DNA from: Bugula neritina
Lineage: Eukaryota; Bryozoa; Gymnolaemata; Cheilostomatida; Bugulidae
Length of the DNA stretch: 64,000 nucleotides
Direction of reading: 5' to 3'
Assembly (NCBI GenBank): GCA_964035545.1
Contig: OZ037769.1
Coordinates: 7,003,429 to 7,067,428, forward strand
A program made the position numbers and the translations under genes. Positions 40,101-48,600 of the stretch are shown here, piece after piece. How positions within the stretch are numbered: position 1 is the first letter of the stretch; the number at the start of each line of letters is the position of its first letter. The notes under the pieces are model-generated. The model was given only the letters and a program-made list of their open reading frames with translations. It made no database searches and was not told where the DNA came from.

Positions 40101-43100
40101 TGTCCAAATTCCCCCCTAGGGGGGAATTCCCCCCAGGTTGGGAACCAGTGTGCTAGAGTATAGACACTACCAAACAAGTACACGTGTATTAGCTTAGGGC
40201 CAAATGTGACAGATTTTCCTCATGCGGGTTCAAATGGATGAAACTCTCTTGCGGGAATGACCTACTACACACAGTGCATAGTCTGCGGGTGCAGAAATTT
40301 ATTAGCTAATGATAATCACGTTGAAATTTACTGCTTGCCTACATGCGTTTGTTTTTATTGTTATGTCATATGCTCTGCAGCGAGAAGATGACTTTAGACA
40401 TTATAAGCGCGGAAAATGCAAACTATTGAAAAAAGTTTTAATTCGTTTAGCTAAAAATTAAAAGTTTGTATTCAAACTCGTAAAGTGTGCTTGATTATAA
40501 ATGGTAGTCAGCCAATTAGATCAAATCTGCTCCTATTTTCCGCACTGGCTGTTCAACAGTTTGCTCACATGAAACCATCTTGAAATCTGCACACACCAGC
40601 TCATTGCAGGAAATCTTTCTAATAGGACCTCACACTAAACCAAGAGCATATTAGTAGCTACGTTACAAAACTTTTTGTGTTGTGGAACAAATATGCAATT
40701 ATATTATGTATTGAGCATAGTGTATAGGTATAGTGAAGTAATTCTTTATATACTTATATTACAGAAGAACAGGTTTGCAGTGTTTCTTGTAGTTTCCTTC
40801 AACAATAATAATAGCTTGAAGTAGTCTTTTGTAGCTAGAAATTAATGTTATTTCAAGTATATTATTTTGAAATGCCTAATAATAACACTAGAAATAATTT
40901 GGTTGCTGCTTTCATCAACTCTTGTAAGTAATGCTGGCAAATTCACAGCTCTAAAGTTTGATAATGCCCATTTCAAACTTGATAATTCATAAATAATTGT
41001 TTTTAAAGTTTTTAAAGTAATCAATTTGGAAAATTTGAATCTGCAAGCGTTACATTATTGTAAAGTTCCAAATTATACCTCCCGTTCAATTACTTCACTT
41101 TTGGGCATGTGTCATTTTGCGAATTTGAACTATCCTTCCTAACTTTAGAAATCAGCGTGTACTACTTGCGCTTCCTAACAAAAGTAATGAATTCGATATA
41201 AGAACTAATGCAACATAGTGATTGCACTTGCATATTTTATGTGTTTTACTCTTCAGTTTATATAAGCGAATTTTGGTCTCGTAACATTTTGAATTTAAAT
41301 CAACGGTGGTTCAACGCAAGAAACATCTGCAAATTTTACTAGCATTACTTACATTGAGGTATTGCTGTATATATAAAATAGGTTTAACTCACTACTTGAG
41401 CAGCTGGTGGATAGATTAGTCTGTTTAGATGTGATACTTTTCATTGCAGCCACTACCTCATGACTCATGGGTACAGTTAGACAGAGTTGAGCAGAAAGTA
41501 TATGGACTGACAGTGTCACCATTCTGGTCTGGTATTTCCACTCAGTATAACTACACTGTGAGAGCATCGGATAGTCAGGGTAACCAGGTGCACACAACTC
41601 TAGTAGTCAGCATCTCTACCATCAATTTAGTGAGAGTGTCCCATTCCTTCAGTATGAGAATTCTCACAGACTATAGCCTGTTTACCAGTGAACTATCTCA
41701 TGCTATATGGTGGGTGGGTAACGTGACCGCCCACTTCAATCAAAGTCTTAACCATATCACCACACTGAACATTGTGGAGGGTGAATCTCCAGGTTTAGTG
41801 ATATCCTGGTCTAACAACACTATTAACAGTATAAATCCACCATACACATGTCCTCTCTCCCTCATATACTCCACCTATTCTGAGTTAACTAGTGAGTCAT
41901 TCCAATCAACTCTGAGTCAGTTTATCATTGAGTCAGTCGAACTGAAACTTCAAGGTATTTGTGAAGGTTTTGATACGACTACTTCACTAATAACTACACC
42001 AACCACTACAGTCACCACACCAACCACTACAGTCACAACGTCAACAACCACTTCAACTACAACTACACTGCCTCCCACCACAAGTACGATTTTTATCTTT
42101 TCATTATAAAATTTTTGTACCAAACAATTTTTATATTCTACTTTCTGTGAAATTTAAAGCATAGTGTTTATCAGTTTGTTTTGTTGATATGTTTTACAGC
42201 CACTACAGCTAATCCACAGCCAATGGTAACTTCTACACTGGATGTACTTACTGTAGATTCTGGTATTTACTTTGAATATCAGATACCAGAAAATACATTC
42301 TTAGATCTACAAGATGGAAACACAAGAAATCTCACTTTATCCTTACTAGACAGTAACAAACAGGTATGTATTACTATATACTAGAGTATAGACACTAACA
42401 AACAGGTATGTATTACTATATACTAGAGTATATACACTAACAAACAGGTGTGTTACTATATACTAAAGTATGGTGCGCGGTAAAAGTGGCATATTAAAAG
42501 TGGCACAGGTAGTTGTGGCAAGTAATAATGGCACAAATGGAAAAGTAAGTAGAAATGGAAAGTTTTCAATATTGGGGGTTTAGCCAAATTTGACATCAAT
42601 GTGCCATTTTACCTGATTTTCCATTTTTGCCATTATTACCTGTACCATTTTTTCCTAAAATCACTAGATTCTAGAATATACATACATACATAGAACATAC
42701 AGGTGTATATTACTATGAAGATGTTAGTAATAATAATTTCTATTTCAGGAAGTTGCGATCAATTCGTGGGTTCAGATTGATAGACCCACACAAACTCTGT
42801 TTGGGTTAGCAGTGGAGCCATTCTGGCAGGGTCAGGGGTCAACTAGCTTTTTCATACTCGCTGCTGATGCCGATGGAAATTCTGTAGCCACGGAGCTCGT
42901 CATAAAGGTAGCGTCCACTAACACTCTCCGCGTGTCGCACACATTCAATATGAAGATTCTCACTGACTACACTCTGTTCACCAGCGAGCTGGAGCACACC
43001 ATTTGGTGGTTGGGGAACGTGACTCGGTACTTTAACTCAGATCTGAGCTCAATTACTCTGACATCTCTCTCTGAGGGTTCCGTGGTAATCAGCTGGTCTA

Positions 43101-44989
43101 ACAATTCCATCAATCAAATAGATCCTCCATACATCTGCCCTGGATCTCAAATATACCAACAGTACAGAATTGTTAATGGCGGGGGCTTAGTCAACAGCCT
43201 TCCTCAATATTTGATACCCTCAATTGATCTAAAGCTACAAGGAATATGCAATGACTATACCACAACTACAGAAGTTCCTACTACCACTTCTACCATTTCC
43301 ACTACATCTACACCTACAACTACTACAGTGTCAACCACTACAACTACACCCACTACCACAAGTAAGTACATGACAACGTTTTCGTCTGTAAGTCAAACCC
43401 GCCATTTAGGAGTAAAACAGGAAGTCTCAGTAAGTGTTTCCTGTCTAGAATGTTCTCTGCTTGCTTGTAGCTACTCAACCCCAGCACCCTGTCGTACTGA
43501 ATACCCTGCCAGAACTTTCTGTACCGGCTGGTATCTTCACTGAGTTTATTATACCAGAAAGCACTTTCTATGACTATCAAGATGGTCCAACTCGCTCTCT
43601 CAATCTGGAACTACTCAATGATGAAGGACAGGTAAAATGTCTCACCAAACACCCTTGTGGTGCAAGACTAAGTCAATGTATCAATCTGTTTATCTGATTT
43701 CTTAGGTGGTAAACTGGCTTTATTGATGAAGTATATATATATTGCAAAGTGAAAATTGTGGTATATAAAAACTATTAGTTAATCAACTTTAACCTTGTAA
43801 TGTAATTTTGATATGATGCATTTTACCATATTTCTACTGTGCTATATTTGGTATGAATCCTGACTAGTTTGAAGGCTATGCACTGTGCATCATACCTTGG
43901 CTCAATAACCTAGCACCTCCAATGTGCAGTATGTATTTTATCTTAATCTATCCAACTATAATTTATAAGTGTATTATATTCTTGCAGGTAGTATCTCCAT
44001 CAAACTGGTTACAGCTCAGTTCTCTCAGGCAGTCAGTATCCGGTGTAGCCTCATATCCATACTTTGACGGGGCTTCTACCAACCAGAACTATTACATTCG
44101 AGCCTCGGACAATGAAGGAAACCACATAAACGCCTCCCTCAATGTTATCATAGATACTGAGAATCTGGCTAGTGTCTCTCATGTGTTTCTCATGACCATC
44201 ACCACAGACTTGTATCTGTTTACTCTAGATAGCAGTCACATTGTATGGTGGGCAGGAAATGTTACCAAGTTTTTTAACTCTGATATCTCCGACATTACAG
44301 TTCTCAATGTGACTGCGCCTTTAGTGACTGTTATGTGGAGTAATAATTCTATCCAATCAGCTTACACGTGTCCAATAGCATCTATCAGAGACCTCTACCA
44401 AATAGTATCCAGCGATCAGTTCATCCAATCACTGCCTCAGTTTTTTATCACATCAATTTCTCTCAAACTGGTGGGTATTTGCTCTGAGTTCAGTGTTGAA
44501 CCGACGGTTGAAACTACTACCACCCCTACTCCCTTTACAAACAGTACTACGAGCACTCTCCCTGCTTCAACCACACTTACTACCACAGTTGTTGCGACAA
44601 AGTTACCTCAGCAAACGCCTGATCCATTTTTAGCTCAGAAAATAGCAATACCAGCTGGAATAATTTTTGTAATACTTCTAGTTATAGTGATATTATTAGC
44701 CGTGCTGAGAAATCGGCGTAAATACCGCGGCAGGTCCCGCTTTGATGCAGACGGTCCTCTGTATGCGCCGAGGTCGCCTAAGCTAATGCCCGAAGAGACC
44801 GATACTACTGAGGACACTAACGGTCAGTTCAATGACCTCTTTGAAAGTGAAGTGATTGACTCACCAAATCAGGAATTCCCAAATGTTGAAAGACCAGCTA
44901 GCAAGGCTGCTCCCCCTGTTTACACGCTACCACCTCCTTTTCCTCACAACAAAACTCGCCAGTCAGATCAGGCTTTTGATTTGCCTTGA
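15594..44989 (+). CDS. DAG1: Dystroglycan with six tandem C-terminal modules and an expanded mucin region
   Basis: Dystroglycan links basement-membrane ligands (laminin G-type domains) to dystrophin and actin. Predicted exons: 15594-15722, 16381-16479, 17285-17476, 19009-19173, 27677-33107, 33362-33531, 34359-34968, 35133-35296, 35427-36060, 36176-36339, 37445-38099, 38215-38378, 41450-42083, 42200-42363, 42749-43361, 43471-43631, 43988-44989. These sum to 11151 bases, 3716 aa, in frame throughout. Order: signal peptide (1-20), alpha-dystroglycan N-terminal domain (to about 240), RRLRR furin-like site (after 243), Ser/Thr mucin (about 244-2005), six cadherin-like plus SEA-like modules (about 2006-3580), membrane helix (about 3602-3623) and a 93-residue tail with PPVY. 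Vertebrate dystroglycan is 895 aa with one C-terminal module. Joining exons 1-4 to the rest across the 8.5 kb intron is supported by phase 0 on both sides and by homology running across the join. Intron 4 holds an antisense collagen gene. Confidence 0.9.
17560..17685 (+). repeat. Pyrimidine tract with (CTAT)n microsatellite
   Basis: CT-rich stretch (repeated CCCCCTCTCT words) running into about seven CTAT units at 17651-17680, in dystroglycan intron 3. Confidence 0.85.
20143..20148 (-). terminator. Poly(A) signal AATAAA of the nested collagen gene
   Basis: AATAAA on the minus strand 26 bases past the TAG at 20175. A short 3' untranslated region is implied. Confidence 0.55.
20175..26405 (-). 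CDS. Type II transmembrane collagen-like protein, nested antisense in the dystroglycan intron
   Basis: Predicted exons in gene order: 26405-26133, 26043-25824, 24839-24822 (18 bases), 24717-21001 (3717 bases, one exon), 20760-20620, 20323-20175. Sum 4518 bases, 1505 aa, in frame. Residues 1-19 are short and polar. 20-45 are a membrane helix (ILKFTLCLFVLGAVATLGVF), with no signal cleavage site, so the C-terminus faces outside. 46-88 look like a trimerising coiled coil. RREKR at 93-97 is a possible furin shedding site, as in membrane collagens XIII, XXIII and XXV. Cys at about 119 and 121 precede the collagen domain, and the protein ends GGWGQTTTC. The Gly-X-Y region is dominated by GxKGxx pairs with almost no proline; the first and last exons contain more normal GPP/GPK triplets. 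Interruptions include two Gly-to-Ala changes (GIKAESG, GVKAEKG) and GEDAPKG. A MACIT-like role in cell-matrix contact is inferred. Confidence 0.88.
24822..24839 (-). other. 18-base micro-exon of the collagen gene
   Basis: TTTTCAG precedes GTGGCCTAGGATTTACAG, followed by GTATGT. It adds exactly two triplets (GGLGFT) and matches the phase of its neighbours (one leftover G in, one out), so skipping keeps frame. Confidence 0.65.
27058..27110 (-). other. Probable 5' untranslated exon of the collagen gene
   Basis: On the minus strand a CAG/GTATGT donor lies at 27058/27057. A matching acceptor (GCTTTAG) lies about 20 bases before the collagen ATG at 26405, which implies an intron in the 5' untranslated region. 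The upstream limit of the exon is a guess. It lies about 570 bases from the dystroglycan mucin exon. Confidence 0.4.
27677..33107 (+). other. DAG1: Dystroglycan exon 5: end of N-terminal domain, furin-like site and giant mucin region
   Basis: 5431 bases in one exon, residues 196-2005. It opens with VSEMVALISQGVQ, GHPVISWFL and KRRLRRAV, parallel to vertebrate VPDIHGVEAP, GYPVVGWHI and PKRVRRQI, so the furin position is conserved. After it the exon is Thr/Ser-rich to its end: an 18-residue repeat array, then non-repetitive Thr/Ser/Asn/Pro sequence with a small 30-base repeat near 32446-32580 (LNTSLSTTTT). The mucin region is about 1760 residues, roughly ten times the vertebrate one. Dense O-glycosylation and many N-sequons are inferred. 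Confidence 0.88.
27880..31700 (+). repeat. 54-bp (18-residue) tandem array encoding the mucin repeats, about 70 units
   Basis: The unit is TVSINSTATTTSPVTTNG with variants (STNS, STATTD, GPATTDG); nearly every unit carries an N-S-T sequon. Some units contain an extra TET insertion and are 63 bases. A higher-order repeat is visible: the stretch starting near 27900 recurs 540 bases later (near 28440), ten units at a time. The array stays open in frame throughout and also, by repetition, on the opposite strand. Confidence 0.95.
33362..34968 (+). other. DAG1: Dystroglycan module 1 (cadherin-like plus SEA-like)
   Basis: Exons 6 and 7. VHFLYRIPNNTFYDEQDG matches vertebrate TYFEVKIPSDTFYDHEDT. VPWLQFNTKSQTLQGL matches KSWVQFNSNSQLMYGL. 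The SEA-like half ends IVKWSNNT...PYTCPLADI and LRGVCHDF, keeping the Cys pair. At the cleavage position it reads KTSVIVKW, so the Gly is absent. It is the most divergent module together with 5 and 6. Confidence 0.85.
35133..36060 (+). other. DAG1: Dystroglycan module 2
   Basis: Exons 8 and 9, near-identical to modules 3 and 4. The cleavage position reads SPGLVISW, without Gly-Ser. A Thr-rich linker (TTPTTTVTT repeats) closes the module. The exon phase pattern (1 in, 0 between, 1 out) is shared by the internal modules, which lets whole modules duplicate without frameshift. Confidence 0.87.
36176..38099 (+). other. DAG1: Dystroglycan module 3
   Basis: Exons 10 and 11, separated by a 1.1 kb intron that begins with a minisatellite of the exon's own splice donor. 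The protein differs from module 2 at only a few positions and has one extra TTTVTTP linker repeat. SPGLVISW stands at the cleavage position. Confidence 0.87.
36340..36570 (+). repeat. Roughly 42-bp minisatellite starting at a dystroglycan splice donor
   Basis: Five to six units of GTGTGTATTACTATATACTA followed by GAGTATAGACACTAACAAACAG. Each unit ends in ACTAACAAACAG/GTGTG, resembling the exon 10 end AGTAACAAACAG/GTGTG. The same array, with fewer units, follows exons 12 and 14. Confidence 0.9.
38379..38528 (+). repeat. Splice-donor minisatellite after dystroglycan exon 12, interrupted by a transposon
   Basis: Three to four units of the roughly 42-base repeat seen at 36340 (ATAGACACTACCAAACAGGT). 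The array breaks at 38528 and one more partial unit resumes at 40152 (GCTAGAGTATAGACACTACC), showing that the transposon landed inside it. Confidence 0.85.
38529..40151. mobile_element. 1.6-kb hAT-like nonautonomous transposon
   Basis: Left end GCAGTGGTTCCCAACC; right end, reverse-complemented, ACACTGGTTCCCAACC. The flanks ACTAGACT (38521-38528) and GCTAGAGT (40152-40159) match at 6 of 8, a plausible 8-base target duplication typical of hAT elements. No transposase recognised. Poly-C/poly-G stretches near both ends extend the inverted repeat. It contains a second foldback element. Confidence 0.8.
38955..39595. mobile_element. Foldback element nested in the hAT-like insertion
   Basis: Inverted arms: the left contains TTGTGCCATTATTACCTGTG and AACCCCAAACCCTCCA; the right contains CACAGGTAATAATGGCACAA and TGGAGGTTTGGGTTTGGG. 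The arms enclose about 250 bases of unrelated sequence. A related copy lies at 42474-42664. No coding capacity. Confidence 0.65.
42364..42473 (+). repeat. Splice-donor minisatellite after dystroglycan exon 14
   Basis: Two to three units of the same roughly 42-base repeat as at 36340, starting with GTATGTATTACTATATACTA. Confidence 0.8.
42474..42664. mobile_element. Short foldback repeat related to 38955-39595
   Basis: GGTAAAAGTGGCA and GTAATAATGGCACAAATGG on the left are answered by the inverted CCATTTTTGCCATTATTACC on the right. It lies in the dystroglycan intron between exons 14 and 15. Confidence 0.65.
43073..43084 (+). other. DAG1: Candidate SEA-type autoproteolysis site (Gly-Ser) in module 5
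   Basis: GAG GGT TCC GTG encodes Glu-Gly-Ser-Val, about residues 3234-3237. SEA and dystroglycan domains cleave themselves between Gly and Ser in G-S-(I/V)-V-V. It aligns with the vertebrate alpha/beta cleavage point by the shared Trp-Ser/Thr-Asn-Asn four to five residues on. Confidence 0.6.
43471..44989 (+). other. DAG1: Dystroglycan module 6, membrane helix and cytoplasmic tail
   Basis: Exons 16 and 17. The module keeps FTEFIIPESTFYDYQDG, NWLQLSSLRQSVSG, the WSNN motif and the Cys pair, but reads APLVTVMW at the cleavage position. A Thr linker leads to the helix AGIIFVILLVIVILLAVL, then the basic RNRRKYRGR stop-transfer. The 93-residue tail has PPVY near its end, corresponding to the dystrophin/utrophin WW-binding PPxY of beta-dystroglycan, followed by LPPPF and ending FDLP. 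The stop is at 44987-44989. Confidence 0.88.
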
Positions 44990-45490
44990 ATGAAACAAAT
45001 TCAGAAAACATGAACCTGTGGACATTTTAAAGATTTTTCAACATTGCAAACAAATACTAGTGATTAGTTTGCCAATCTGCTCTCTGGCCATTTTCATTTT
45101 ATGCAGCGTGTAATATCTCTTTGGTCATTTCTGACACTTCATGCATCATTACATTATTGTATTGTTTTAATTTTCTACACAAATTTGCCGGTTATAATCA
45201 TGTAAGCTTGCATAATATTATATTCTCCGTCCCTTTTAGTAATCTCTCGAGTGTATGTCTCTTTCTATTTACATTATATATATACTTTGCTATTTTTTAA
45301 TTCTATTATTTTTATGCAATTTTTTATATCATACTAAACTTTCTCTAGTCTGTGGTTGGATTTGATATACTTGTACATGATCTTGATATTAGTGTGGTAA
45401 TTTATATATATGTAATATATTAGCTTTTGGTAGTTGTGTTGAAGCTTTTGTATTATCCTGTATTTGTTTTTCTTTTTTTGCTAATGACAT

Positions 45491-45496
45491 AATAAA
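45491..45496 (+). terminator. Poly(A) signal AATAAA for dystroglycan
   Basis: First AATAAA in the dystroglycan 3' region, about 500 bases past the stop. A second plus-strand AATAAA lies at about 45594. Confidence 0.5.
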
Positions 45497-45604
45497 TATG
45501 GCATAATAATTATAGATCAAACACTCATTTGTGTATTAGCACTAACGTGCTAAATGAGTTTTAGAATCTATTATGGTTTTGAAATTAATAAGGCAATAAA
45601 ACAA

Positions 45605-45610
45605 TTTATT
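45605..45610 (-). terminator. Poly(A) signal AATAAA for the acidic-protein gene
   Basis: Minus-strand AATAAA 40 bases beyond the TAA at 45650. Confidence 0.55.
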
Positions 45611-45649
45611 TTCTTACTAGCAAGAAGTAGCTGTTTGTATAAGTTGTTT

Positions 45650-48600
45650 TTATTTATTTTCAACTAATTCATAATACACTTCTTTCTCATCTTCACACTC
45701 GGTGAATTCCTCATTTGAGTCATGAAACATAGAGTTTACATTATTTCTTGTATTACCCAAGTTGTCGTTTTCATACCCACTGCCTTTTTCTTGAGTGATT
45801 TTTATTTGATTGTTTTCTGTGGCCACAGCTCGTCCAAATTCAGCATCTACAATTAAACCCTGAGAATCTTGAAAATCTTGCGCCACCAAGTTTTCACTTG
45901 CCTCTGTTTGACTCTCCTCAGTTTTATCTTTAACAACTTGTGTTTCCCAGTGTCTACTTGAACTCCTGCAGCTTTCAATTATGGTTTCTGGTGCATCAAA
46001 ATACTGCCCAATCGTGTTATCACACATGTCAGATGGCTGGTAAAAATCTGATGCTTCAAGTTGCTCTGCATCTGTAAATGAATTCTCTTTCTGGAGCTCA
46101 TTTTTATACTCTATTTGGTTTGTGTCATCTTTACAAATTGATTCATTTGGAGATTTATCAGCAATTTTGTCTCGGGAGGATTTAACAAAAACAGCATTTT
46201 GGTCACTCTTGAAACACTCTACTAGGTCTGAGATTTCTACTATTAGGTGATTGGTTGCATCACTGTACTCATCATCGCTGCTTTCAAAACTGATCTCTTC
46301 ATCTTCCGTTGATAAGTCCCTTATAGCTTCTGCTATGAAAGAGGCTACTGCATCAGATACCTCCTCGCCTTCCGCGTCTAGTTCTACCATTTCGTTAAAT
46401 TTAAGCAGTTCGTCTGCTTCTTCATAATCTTCTGCAGAAGCCTTCACGCCAACAGGCCAACTTTGTTCCTTTCCATTTTCTGCTACGTTAATCTTTGTGC
46501 CAATTTTAAGATCGTGATTCGATGTTGTACCAACTCTGTTATCTGGAGATATCATTGTTACTTCTTTTTCACTGTCGGCTAAAAATTAGATTTTCATATA
46601 TAAGACTTTAAAGGAAAATTTAAAGTTAAATATCCTAACCAAATAAACTAATGTATAATATCTGGCTTGTCTAAACTAAGTGCAAGTGCAAAAGACTTGC
46701 AAAACTGACATTAAACTATATAAAATTTGAAACCAGGTTTATTTTGCTTAAAAAATTAGATTTAAATGTCTTCTTTTTTGGAACTCAATTTAAATTTGAG
46801 ACTACTTTGTTTTACAGACAAAATATTTGTATGGGTTCATTAATTTTCAACAACACCATAAAAATAATTACATGCAGCTGTTATTAAATGGTATATGTTG
46901 GGTCTAATGAATCACCAGTCCACCTGTTAAATGCAGCCTAACTCTGAAGAGATTCTTCCTGCACTAGCTAAATGTTCATAACTCTAGTGTTAATAATTAT
47001 TACCCAGTAGCCCCTGTAGTGTAATGGTTAATGCGCCAGCTGCAAGCCGGTGGTCTCAGGTTCAAATCTCAGTAGGGCAAAAGTTCACAATAACCATGGT
47101 TTTTAAAAGTTAGCTGTTTTTGCATATTATAGAATTTTTATGCAGCATTGTATAATTTAGAGTTTTTTGGCACTCAAAACCAAGATGCGAAAACATAGGT
47201 GGATCTTCTTATAGGGGAGTCACAGACCAATATTTGTTACTAAGCTGTAAATAAAAGCTCGAACATTTTAAACTTAGCTGTGAATTCTAACCTTTCATTT
47301 GCAAAGTTTCCTGTTCAGAAGCAATTCGTTCTCTAAAGTTCCACATGTGTTCACTGACAACCGGGACAAAAGCAGCTGCAGCTAGAGTTGACCTAAGAGT
47401 AAAATACTGAGATCATGCCTACATCTTATATTACATCTTACTAATAAAGGCTCAACATTTAGATATATTTTCGTTGCATGGCTGGTACAAGAAATTTTCG
47501 CAGAGTATAATTGTATGTCGTGAAATTGTATACATACTCGTTCTTTATGATTGAACTTTGTGCAGTTTAGATATAATGGAGTATATTATATAACATAAAA
47601 GTATACCAAATATAGAGTTAGGTGTAATAATGGAAAAATTAGGAAAAGCCTGTGTTCTAGATTAGAAATGTAGCATAAAAAGCTATGTTCTTGTGAGAAT
47701 TTCAACCCACTTCTCACACCAAAATTTAATAATAAAACTAAAGAAGTTAGGCTATCTCAATTTCCCACTACTGCTTCTAAATGCAAATATACAAAAAAAT
47801 AAATTGATCATTATAAACTCAAATATAGCCATTAAGGCAGTAAAGCTTTTGCAAACCAAATCTTACCAAGAGGAAAGTCACACTTACATGATGGTGATTT
47901 CTTCCAGTGCTACGGTGACGCTTTCAGACTCGGCCACCAGTATTTGATCTCCAGCAAGGTCAGTACTACTCGTTTCCATTAATGCGTTATTTAAATCAAT
48001 TTGTTCGTTTGAAAACTTTCCAGTAATTTCATGCTTAGACTCCACATCTTCCGATATAGAATTCCCCTCAATAGATTGTGGATTAAAATTTGAGTTTACT
48101 TTTGACTGTGAGCTTTTCACTGTATGGCCATCTAAAGCTAATAGGAGGTTACTAGAGTCGCTGTTAATATCTAGCCTTTCAACCAAGTCGTCTTCATTCG
48201 ACTGAGTGCAGTTGGTGCAGCTGCAGCTGGGGTCATCGGCAGTTTCGCAACCTTTAGTACAAATACATTTTAGCAGAGGTGTTGTTGGACCCTTTATATT
48301 TTCTATGGCGTTATTTATTTCAGTTTTAGCAACAAGAGAGGCCTGAGCTTCTGGTAAAGAATCACGCAGTGTCTGACTGCACTCTCCGCTTTCAGCTTTA
48401 CAGTTTGCAGCATCTTGAGGTTGTTTCTGAGAAGTCAGAGGTGTGTTTCCTTCTAGCACTGAATCGGATAGGTTCTCATTCTGAGTAGATAGGTTAACAG
48501 AAATGGAAAAGTTTTCAGCTAGCTTTTTAGCAGCCAGTAGTGTCAGGTCACCAAAATCTTCAGCTAAAAAGAGGGTTAAAGTTATACAAGGGAATCTCTG

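Larger units (their letters stand above)
38215..42083 (+). other. DAG1: Dystroglycan module 4
   Basis: Exons 12 and 13, split by a 3.07 kb intron carrying a 1.6 kb hAT-like insertion absent from the matching intron of module 3. The protein is near-identical to modules 2 and 3, with SPGLVISW at the cleavage position. Confidence 0.87.
42200..43361 (+). other. DAG1: Dystroglycan module 5
   Basis: Exons 14 and 15. The cadherin-like exon 14 is near-identical to those of modules 2-4, but exon 15 is clearly divergent (EVAINSWVQIDRPTQTLFGL). At the cleavage position it reads EGSVVISW, keeping the Gly-Ser of vertebrate RGSIVVEW. The Cys pair is present (YICPGS and LQGICNDY). Confidence 0.86.
44990..45649. 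other. Facing 3' untranslated regions of dystroglycan and the acidic-protein gene
   Basis: AT-rich and noncoding. The two genes converge here and their transcripts may approach or overlap by about 100 bases. Confidence 0.5.

Noticed and set aside
47010-47078. Functional tRNA-Cys gene
   Set aside because: T stem and anticodon stem are mismatched and the acceptor pairs at only four positions; a pseudogene or SINE head fits better.
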